From the NCBI GenBank assembly GCA_947629675.1, contig CANREM010000003.1, positions 62,001-126,000 on the forward strand: 64,000 nt of DNA, in the 5' to 3' direction. The stretch's first letter is position 1. Each line of letters opens with the position of its first letter. Below are positions 55,059-61,986 of the stretch, one piece after another. This stretch comes from an uncultured Clostridia bacterium (lineage in GTDB: Bacteria > Bacillota > Clostridia > Christensenellales > Borkfalkiaceae). A program made the position numbers and the translations under genes. Under the pieces are notes generated by a model that worked only from the letters and a program-made list of their open reading frames with translations, made no database searches and was not told the origin of the DNA.

Positions 55059-56333
55059 ATGGCAGAAGTTGTATTGGAAAATGTAAAAAAGGTTTACGGC
55101 AAGAACGTCGTTGCCGTACAGAATTTCAACCTCACGATCAAAGACAAGGAATTTGTCGTCTTCGTCGGCCCCTCGGGGTGCGGCAAATCAACGACGCTCC
55201 GCATGATCGCGGGCCTCGAGGACATCAGCGAGGGCACGGTGAAGATCGGGGGCAAGGTCGTCAACGACCTGAAGCCCAAAGACAGGGACGTCTCGATGGT
55301 CTTCCAGAATTATGCTCTCTACCCCAACTACACGATCTTCAAGAATATCGCGTTCCCGCTCACGCTCATGCGCGTGCCCGTAGAAGTACCTGTGACGGAT
55401 AAAGACGGGAATGTGACGGGCGTCAAGATCAAGACCAGAAAGCTGACGAGCGAGGAGATCGCAAACAAAGTTGGCGAAGCTGCAGAGATTCTCGGCATCA
55501 CCGAATATCTCGGGCGGCGTCCGAGGGAACTTTCGGGCGGGCAGAAACAGCGCGTCGCGATCGGCAGGGCGATGGTGAAAGATGCCGCCGTGTTCCTTCT
55601 CGACGAACCTCTTTCCAACCTCGATGCGAAGCTCCGCGCCCAGATGCGTTCCGAACTCATCGAATTGAGGAAGAGGATCAATACGACCTTCATCTACGTC
55701 ACCCACGACCAGGTGGAGGCAATGACGCTCGCCGACCGCATCGTCATCATGAAGGACGGCGTGATCCAGCAGGTGGGAACGCCCACGGAGCTGTTTGATA
55801 TGCCCGCCAATCTCTTTGTCGGCGAGTTCATCGGCTCTCCCAAGATGAACACCTTTAAGACCCGTCTCGAGCGGGACGAAGAAGGGTATTTCGTCGAACT
55901 TTGCGGCGTGAAAAAACGCATCGGCGGGGTGCGCGGCGAGGCACTTGCGGCAAAGAACATCGAGCCGCAGGACGTCGTCATGGGCGTCCGCCCCGAACAT
56001 ATCACGCTCTCCAACCACGAGGACAAGGAGGCCATCCCCTGTGTCATCGGCGTGAGGGAACTCATGGGCAGTTCGCTCCATCTCCACGTCAAGACGGCTA
56101 CAGAGGAGGAACTCATTGTCTGTGTGCCCACCGCGCCCTTCACGCTCGCACAGATCGCAAAGCTCGTGACGGGCACGCGGATCTATCTCACATTCGATAG
56201 TAAATCAACGCATTTCTTCAACGAAGAGACGAAGGTCAATCTTCTCGTCGAAGATGCCCCCGTCGCTTCTTCCGAGGAGAAGCAGCAAAAACAGGAAGAA
56301 CAGCCGCACAAGAAGTGGCGCAGAATTTCATGA
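55059..56333 (+). CDS. msmX: Sugar ABC transporter ATPase (MsmX/UgpC type)
   Basis: A 424-residue ATPase. Walker A GPSGCGKSTTLRMIAGLE, Q-loop VFQNYALYPNYTIFKNIAF, signature ELSGGQKQRVAIGRAMVKDA, Walker B VFLLDEPLSNLDAKLR and switch YVTHDQVEAMTLADRIVIM. A 25-residue insert with VTDKDGNVTGVKIKTRKLT lies in the helical subdomain. The C-terminal TOBE/OB region matches UgpC/MsmX, with a Glu/Gln/Lys-rich end. MsmX ATPases often serve several sugar importers, but here the gene is inside the operon. The symbol reflects type rather than proven identity. Confidence 0.92.
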   Translation: MAEVVLENVKKVYGKNVVAVQNFNLTIKDKEFVVFVGPSGCGKSTTLRMIAGLEDISEGTVKIGGKVVNDLKPKDRDVSMVFQNYALYPNYTIFKNIAFPLTLMRVPVEVPVTDKDGNVTGVKIKTRKLTSEEIANKVGEAAEILGITEYLGRRPRELSGGQKQRVAIGRAMVKDAAVFLLDEPLSNLDAKLRAQMRSELIELRKRINTTFIYVTHDQVEAMTLADRIVIMKDGVIQQVGTPTELFDMPANLFVGEFIGSPKMNTFKTRLERDEEGYFVELCGVKKRIGGVRGEALAAKNIEPQDVVMGVRPEHITLSNHEDKEAIPCVIGVRELMGSSLHLHVKTATEEELIVCVPTAPFTLAQIAKLVTGTRIYLTFDSKSTHFFNEETKVNLLVEDAPVASSEEKQQKQEEQPHKKWRRIS

Positions 56334-56349
56334 GGTGTAGGAGGAAACC

Positions 56350-58992
56350 ATGAAAAAGCTGAAAAATACACTTATATCCATCATTCTCGCGTTTTGTATG
56401 CTCCTGCCGCTTGCGGCATGCGGAGGGGACAACAATGCGGCCGATATCGAGAGCGTTGAGCTTGACCGTGCAGAAATCAACCTCAACGTCGGCGAGCAAA
56501 TTACGCTCACCTATATCGTCTTCCCGCAGGGAGCCAGCACGAAGGACACGAGATGGCTCTCGTCCGATCCGAGCGTAGCGACTGTCCAAGATGGCGTCGT
56601 CACGGCTTTGAAAGAGGGTTCAGCCCTGATCAGACTCAGCATCGGCGGCAAATCATCGCAATGCAGGATTAACGTCATAGACCCGTCGCTCATCGGCGGT
56701 GCGGCAACAGGCGTTTCGCTCGACAAACACAGCCTTAAACTCATGCAGATTGGGGCAACGGGCAAATTGGAAGCGACGGTAGAACCCGATGACGCTTCGC
56801 AGGCCGTAACATGGTCGTCATCTAACACGGGTATCGCAAAGGTTGAGAATGGTACCGTTACGGCCGTTTCTTCAGGACGTTGCGTAATAACCGTCAGGAC
56901 GGCGAACAACTATTTCGACAGTTGCGTCGTGGAGGTTGAAGGAGAAGTCGCAGATCCTGAACTTTATGTGGGGCAGATCACCTCTCTGGCGGGCCGTGAA
57001 GCGGGCAGTGAGCATCCCTTCATCATGGCGATGGACTCCTCAGAACTTCTCTCTGTCGAGGCGGCTCGTAAAGAAAGCGGCCTTACCTTCAAGGATTTTG
57101 ACGGTAATGAAGCGGATGTTTTGCAAGTATTGAAGGACAACGGCATCACGGACATCCGTATCCGCGTCTGGAACGACCCTTACGCCGATGCCGCAAAACA
57201 GCAGGGCTATGGCGCGGGAAATTGCGATGTCGAAAACGCCGTAGAGCTTTCCAAACGTTGTGAAAAAGTGGGGCTTGGTGTCATCATCGACTTCCATTAC
57301 AGCGACTTCTGGGCAGACCCCGCCAAGCAGAAGGCTCCCAAGGATTGGGAGATCTATGCGAACAATATCGACGGGAAAGTCACCGCGCTGAAAAAGTTTA
57401 CGCAGGATGCTCTCGAAGAGATCAAGGGGACGAACGTCAAGATCACGATGGTGCAGGTCGGCAACGAGACGACGGGCGGCATGGCAGGCGAAACTGATTG
57501 GACGAAGATCTGCAAGCTCATGAATGCGGGTGCCGAGGCGGTGCGCGAAGTGACGGATACCGTCGCAAACGGCGGCGCAAAGGTCGCAGTGCATTTCACC
57601 AACGCCGGTTCCAACAATTTCATGGAGAAGGCGAGGACGCTCTCCGACAACCATGTCGATTACGACGTATTCGGAAGTTCCTGGTATCCCTATTACACTT
57701 CGGCAGGATCTCTTTCGGGACTTGTCAGCCAGTTCAGATCCATCCATGACGAATTCCATAAGGAAGTCATGGTGCTCGAGACGGGCTATGCGTGGACGAG
57801 AGATGATTTCGACGGCTGCGGCAATACCGCCCTCGAAGAGACGACACAGCCTTTGACCGTGCAGGGCATGTCGAATTCAGTGCGCGAAGTCATCGAAGCG
57901 GTGGCCAATCTCGGCGATTATGGTCTCGGCGTCTCCTATTGGGGCGGCACGTGGGTCGCAGCGAGCATGAGCACGGATGGCAATACCAACCGCGCGCTCT
58001 GCCTCGAACACGGCTGCGGTTGGGCGACCTCCTATGCGCACAACTATGACAGTTCCGCACCCTCGCCGGTGGGCACTGCCAAAACACCTACGAGCGGCGG
58101 CACGATGGTGGATAACAACGCCTTCTTCCGCTCCGACGGCTCGCCCATCGAGGCACTCAAAGTGTTCAAGTATGTTTGGGAAGAAGGGCACACATCCGAC
58201 CTTCACGCCGACTATCTGGAAGATCAAGAACTTTATTATACGGTCGGACAGGGGACGATTGAACTTCCCAAGACCGTGAATGTTGTTCTCAACAATGGTT
58301 CGGCGATGGAAACGGATGTTGTGTGGGCGATCGAAAAAGCCGATCTCGAAGAGTATATCAACGAAGTCGGCACGTATCAGGTAGAGGGCACGACCAATTT
58401 CGGCGGCACTTGTTACTGCTATGTATGGGTCACGAATGTCAACCTCCTCACGGGCGGCAGCTTTGAGGAGGATCAGGGCATCGCGAAGTCCTACGGCTCG
58501 CAGAACGGCGGCGCGATCTACCTCAGCAATATGGGGGACTGGGCGGCCACCTACAATAACAGTGGCAGCGGCAACCTGCAACTTTACGTCAGCAACGAAT
58601 CGCAAAACGCCGTCATGGGAACGAACAGCTTCCACTTCTGGGATAGCGGAAAGGTAGACTTCAAGCTCTTCCAGATGGTCGATATGTCCAAGATCACCGA
58701 AAACGGTAAGTACACTTGCAGCTTCGAACTGCAGGGCGATCAGGGCGAGAAGATCGACGTCCACGCCTATATCACAGTGACGTATAAAGACGGAAGCACG
58801 CAGACCTTCGAAGGCAGCAAGCTGACCCAGCTCGACGGCTGGACGCATTGGCAGCGCACGCAGGCGAGCGTCACGATCGAGGATATCGCCAACATCGCGA
58901 GCATCGAAGTCGGCATCTCCGTCTACTCCGATCCCGTAGGAGAGGGGCCTTGGGGGAACATTGATAACGCACAATTCTACTTCGAAGGCTAA
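56350..58992 (+). CDS. Surface GH53 endo-galactanase lipoprotein with Big_2 and CBM61-like domains
   Basis: An 880-residue lipoprotein (LAAC lipobox, C24). Residues about 33-110 and 118-198 are two Big_2 immunoglobulin-like domains (VTALKEGSALIRLSIGG and VTWSSSNTGIAKVENGTVTA). The GH53 catalytic domain spans about 203-610: RIRVWNDPYADAAKQQGYGA, VIIDFHYSDFWADPAKQ, acid/base E373 in VQVGNETTGGMAG and nucleophile E477 in MVLETGYAWTRDD. A Big_4-like domain (VNVVLNNGSAMETDVVWAIE) follows, and the last 170 residues (LLTGGSFEEDQGIAK... DIANIASIEVGIS) look like a CBM61 galactan-binding module, the usual companion of GH53. It cuts galactan on the cell surface for the transporter encoded just upstream. 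Confidence 0.93.
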   Translation: MKKLKNTLISIILAFCMLLPLAACGGDNNAADIESVELDRAEINLNVGEQITLTYIVFPQGASTKDTRWLSSDPSVATVQDGVVTALKEGSALIRLSIGGKSSQCRINVIDPSLIGGAATGVSLDKHSLKLMQIGATGKLEATVEPDDASQAVTWSSSNTGIAKVENGTVTAVSSGRCVITVRTANNYFDSCVVEVEGEVADPELYVGQITSLAGREAGSEHPFIMAMDSSELLSVEAARKESGLTFKDFDGNEADVLQVLKDNGITDIRIRVWNDPYADAAKQQGYGAGNCDVENAVELSKRCEKVGLGVIIDFHYSDFWADPAKQKAPKDWEIYANNIDGKVTALKKFTQDALEEIKGTNVKITMVQVGNETTGGMAGETDWTKICKLMNAGAEAVREVTDTVANGGAKVAVHFTNAGSNNFMEKARTLSDNHVDYDVFGSSWYPYYTSAGSLSGLVSQFRSIHDEFHKEVMVLETGYAWTRDDFDGCGNTALEETTQPLTVQGMSNSVREVIEAVANLGDYGLGVSYWGGTWVAASMSTDGNTNRALCLEHGCGWATSYAHNYDSSAPSPVGTAKTPTSGGTMVDNNAFFRSDGSPIEALKVFKYVWEEGHTSDLHADYLEDQELYYTVGQGTIELPKTVNVVLNNGSAMETDVVWAIEKADLEEYINEVGTYQVEGTTNFGGTCYCYVWVTNVNLLTGGSFEEDQGIAKSYGSQNGGAIYLSNMGDWAATYNNSGSGNLQLYVSNESQNAVMGTNSFHFWDSGKVDFKLFQMVDMSKITENGKYTCSFELQGDQGEKIDVHAYITVTYKDGSTQTFEGSKLTQLDGWTHWQRTQASVTIEDIANIASIEVGISVYSDPVGEGPWGNIDNAQFYFEG

Positions 58993-59040
58993 AACGGATA
59001 TTATATCCGAGATAATAAGTACGTGACAATAAGTTTGGAA

Positions 59041-59062
59041 GGAGGTAGCTCCGATGGTTTGA
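59041..59062 (+). promoter_or_regulatory. Mini-ORF (SD-AUG-GUU-stop) in leader, copy A
   Basis: GGAGG, eight bases, ATG GTT TGA (59054-59062). TCCGATGG around the start is shared with copies B and C. A complete translation start is thus followed by a stop one codon later. Confidence 0.5.
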
Positions 59063-59072
59063 CTTCATTGAT

Positions 59073-59183
59073 ATGGGGGGAAATTTAGCAAAATCTGCAT
59101 CCCGGGTTCGAGATGCGAACTCACCGAAAGGGAAGGGGGATCGCGCCCTTAACGGCGAAATAATAATAGGAGTAATTTTATGA
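59073..59183 (+). CDS. Possible 36-codon upstream ORF coupled to the lipoprotein gene
   Basis: ATG 59073 opens a 36-codon frame (starting MGGNLAKSASRVRDANSPK) whose TGA at 59181 overlaps the downstream ATG at 59180 (ATGA). It has no clear Shine-Dalgarno of its own other than the GGAGG of mini-ORF A 28 bases earlier. Composition is basic and it includes a 7-bp hairpin (59104-59122). Coding status is uncertain; the overlap would allow translational coupling. Confidence 0.3.
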   Translation: MGGNLAKSASRVRDANSPKGKGDRALNGEIIIGVIL

Positions 59184-61708
59184 AAAGGACCAAGCACTAT
59201 TTGATTGCATTCCTGTGTTTGCTCTCGGTTTTAGCCCTTAGTTTATCGCTTGCAGCATGCGGGATTGTCAAGAAGGAAAAATTTTCTGTAACAATTGCCG
59301 ACTATGATACGACTAATGGTAAAGTAACTCTTTCTCCCGAAGCAGAGGACGGCAAGTATGAGAAGGACACCGAGATCACCGTGACCGTCGAAGCATACGA
59401 AGGCTACGCGCTCGACACCTTCACGCTCAGTACGGATGCGAATGCCGCGCTTGATGGCGAAGGCAAGTTCGTATTCAATGTAATTGCCGATACGACGATT
59501 ACCGTTACCTTTAAGGCAACAACTGTTCCCGTAGAGAGCGTCACTTTGGGGTCAAATACCCTTGAACTTGAAGTGGGCGGAAGGACAGAAGATGCCACCG
59601 CAACGCTCGTTGCAAATGTGCAGCCCGATAACGCAACGGATAAGACCGTGACTTGGACGTCAAGCAATCCCGCCGTTGCCACCGTGGAAGGCGGCAATGT
59701 GACGGCTCTGACAGCAGGCGAGACGACGATCACCGCGACGGCAGGCGGCAAGAGCGCGACCTGCACCGTGACCGTTACCCAACATACCCATACGATTGAT
59801 ACCGAGAAGGGTTTGCAGAATGACGAAACATCCCACTGGCATGTCTGCAAGACCTGTGGCGAGAAGATGGATGAGGCTACGCACAGCCTCAAGATCAACG
59901 AGGCAAAGACCGCGTTCAAGTGCGAGCAATGCGAATACGAAGTCGCTCACACGCACGACACCGAACTCCGTAACACGGGTGACGATGGCCACAAGACAGT
60001 TTGCAAGACCGAAGGTTGCGGCTACGAAAGTGCAGTCACCGCGCACGCCGCGGCAGAAGGCGCTCAGTGGAAGCAGGACACCGAGAACAATCAGCACTAT
60101 AAGGAATGTGTCTGCGGTGCACACGTCGAAGTCGCTTCGCACACCGCCAAAGACGATGAGTGGCTCAAAAACGAAGATAACACCAAGCATTATCAACTCT
60201 GCATTTGCGGAGAGAAGGTAAACGAAGCCGAGCATACCGCGAAGGACGATCAATGGCATCAAGATGCTGAAAAGGGCGAGCACTACAAAGAATGCGTCTG
60301 CGGTGAACACGTCGAAGTCGCTTCGCATACCGCGAAGGACGATCAATGGCATCAAGATGCTGAAAAGGGCGAGCACTACAAAGAGTGCGTCTGCGGTGAA
60401 CACGTCGAAGTTGCCGCGCACTATAACGAAGATGATGAATATGTAAGCGATGGCGCTACGGGGCATCACCAAGTATGCACGGCGTGCGAGGCGTCCTTCA
60501 ATCAGGGTCAACATGAGCTTGATAGCGAATACACGTCTGAGCAGGGAGGGCATTATCAGGAATGCTTAGACTGCGATTATCATACAGACCTTGTGCCTCA
60601 TACAAATCCCAACCCAGGCGGGAAATATACATGGTATAAAGATGAGGACAATGGCTATTATCATGGGTTCGATTGCTCTACCTGCGAATATGCAGTGCGG
60701 ATTGATCACTCGAATTCATACAAACAGGATTATACTCAAGATGATGGTGAGTATAGATACTGCGATGAATGTGAGTATCGCGAGAAGATAAAGAATCATT
60801 CCCTTAATAATATCACTTCGAACAGCAACGGCACACACAATGTGGCATGTTCAAATCTTCTGTGCACTTACAAAAAGGAAAACGTGACTTGCTCTATGAC
60901 TTGGACCACACTCGAAGATGCCGTCTCCGGTCATAAAGGGGAATGCTCCGAGTGCCATTATACGGTTGAGCGTGAAGATCATGTTTTTAACACTGACAAA
61001 GAATGTTCTAAGTGCGGGTACAAAGATACCGGTGAACATACATGCAAGGACGAACCTGTAAATGGATTCTATGATGGCTTGTGCGATACTTGCGGCAAAA
61101 TTATTGATAATTTCTGGACTGTTTCGTCGGCGGGTCAAATAACTGCCTATGGCGGAACGCAGGCGAAGGTAATTGTTCCGGCGCAATACGAATCGTCAAA
61201 ATCAATTGTGAGCTTTACGAAAGATGTATTTGGCGATAATGCGACAGTAACCGATGTCATTATCTCCAATGGGGTTTCTTTCCCCCAAAGTTACGGTTTC
61301 GCTAATTGTACAAATTTAGAATCCGTTGTAATTTTGAATGAGAGCGCGAAGAGCCTTCCTTCCCTGTTTTTTAGTGGTTGCGCTAAATTGAAATCAATTG
61401 TTTTGCCGAGCAGCATTACGGAAATTAAAGTTGCAGCGTTTGGACCAGACTCGCGAAACTCCAATGGCTTTGCTGAATCCTTAACAATTTATTATTTGGG
61501 ACAGGCAAATTCATTAAAGAAAACGACTTCTAACACAACGTACTCAAAAGCAAATGAGTTTCTGACCAATGCAACGGTACTTAGCTACAATAAAGATGGT
61601 CAAGCGTCAGCAAAAAGTACAGAATGGCATTGGAAAACGACAGATGAATCCGGTAAAGTTATTCCCGAAGGTATTCTTCCGGAGGCATGGAAACAAGTCG
61701 TGTCTTAA
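59180..61708 (+). CDS. Surface lipoprotein with His/Cys (zinc-ribbon-like) repeats and LRR_5
   Basis: An 842-residue lipoprotein; LAAC lipobox, C27. Residues about 35-112 form an InlB-type repeat (EKDTEITVTVEAYEGYALDT). A Big_2 domain follows (VTWTSSNPAVATVEGGNVTA). Residues about 198-630 are an array of short units with spaced histidines and Cys pairs, such as HWHVCKTCGEKMDEATH, HYKECVCGAHVEVASH, HYQLCICGEKVNEAEH, HHQVCTACEASFNQGQH and HYQECLDCDYHTDLVPH; two of these are near-identical 93-base repeats. The end (about 660-842) has LRR_5-like segments (VVILNESAKSLPSLFFSGCA). The array resembles zinc-binding modules but on the cell surface. TAATAGGAGTAATTTT is the ribosome site. Ligand unknown. 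Confidence 0.82.
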   Translation: MKRTKHYLIAFLCLLSVLALSLSLAACGIVKKEKFSVTIADYDTTNGKVTLSPEAEDGKYEKDTEITVTVEAYEGYALDTFTLSTDANAALDGEGKFVFNVIADTTITVTFKATTVPVESVTLGSNTLELEVGGRTEDATATLVANVQPDNATDKTVTWTSSNPAVATVEGGNVTALTAGETTITATAGGKSATCTVTVTQHTHTIDTEKGLQNDETSHWHVCKTCGEKMDEATHSLKINEAKTAFKCEQCEYEVAHTHDTELRNTGDDGHKTVCKTEGCGYESAVTAHAAAEGAQWKQDTENNQHYKECVCGAHVEVASHTAKDDEWLKNEDNTKHYQLCICGEKVNEAEHTAKDDQWHQDAEKGEHYKECVCGEHVEVASHTAKDDQWHQDAEKGEHYKECVCGEHVEVAAHYNEDDEYVSDGATGHHQVCTACEASFNQGQHELDSEYTSEQGGHYQECLDCDYHTDLVPHTNPNPGGKYTWYKDEDNGYYHGFDCSTCEYAVRIDHSNSYKQDYTQDDGEYRYCDECEYREKIKNHSLNNITSNSNGTHNVACSNLLCTYKKENVTCSMTWTTLEDAVSGHKGECSECHYTVEREDHVFNTDKECSKCGYKDTGEHTCKDEPVNGFYDGLCDTCGKIIDNFWTVSSAGQITAYGGTQAKVIVPAQYESSKSIVSFTKDVFGDNATVTDVIISNGVSFPQSYGFANCTNLESVVILNESAKSLPSLFFSGCAKLKSIVLPSSITEIKVAAFGPDSRNSNGFAESLTIYYLGQANSLKKTTSNTTYSKANEFLTNATVLSYNKDGQASAKSTEWHWKTTDESGKVIPEGILPEAWKQVVS
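60233..60418 (+). repeat. Two near-identical 93-bp tandem repeats
   Basis: Units 60233-60325 and 60326-60418 differ at only a few positions and each encode a 31-residue His/Cys unit. Their near identity suggests recent duplication within the gene. Confidence 0.9.
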
Positions 61709-61745
61709 TGACATGACTGTCTGATTGGGCAGAGTCAAATAATTC

Positions 61746-61770
61746 AAGGGAGATGAGTCCAATGGTTTAG
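61746..61770 (+). promoter_or_regulatory. Mini-ORF (SD-AUG-GUU-stop) in leader, copy B
   Basis: AAGGGAG, nine bases, ATG GTT TAG (61762-61770), with TCCAATGG at the start. Same layout as copy A. Confidence 0.5.
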
Positions 61771-61783
61771 GTTAATATTGTCC

Positions 61784-61957
61784 GAGGCAAAATGGTATAC
61801 TCAATGCCTCAATCCCGCTTCATGCGAAGCGGCAAGAAAATTCTACACAAGGGGGTGGTTCCGATGGAATAATTCACATGAAGCAATGTTACCCGGCACG
61901 AAAGTGCCATAGCCTGGGACCTTCAGTCTCAGGAGCACATCAGTCTGCAAAGCAGAC
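61784..61957 (+). promoter_or_regulatory. Structured leader of the Big_2 protein gene
   Basis: Four hairpins in line: GAGGCA/TGCCTC (61784-61810), CCGCTTC-ATGC-GAAGCGG (61815-61832), GGCAC-GAAA-GTGCC (61895-61908, GNRA loop) and GTCTGC-AAA-GCAGAC (61943-61957). Mini-ORF C (AAGGGGG, eight bases, ATG GAA TAA at 61864-61872) lies between the second and third. No known riboswitch consensus fits. Confidence 0.5.
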
Positions 61958-61986
61958 AAATCTAAATTTATATGAGGTGAATAACC

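Noticed and set aside
59041-59062. 3' end of a c-di-GMP-I riboswitch (because of TCCGATGG)
   Set aside because: The upstream GGCAAACC and GGGACGCAAAGCC segments required by that class are absent.
59101-59122. A tRNA, suggested by a GGGTTCGA T-loop-like stretch
   Set aside because: No acceptor, D or anticodon arm can be formed around it.
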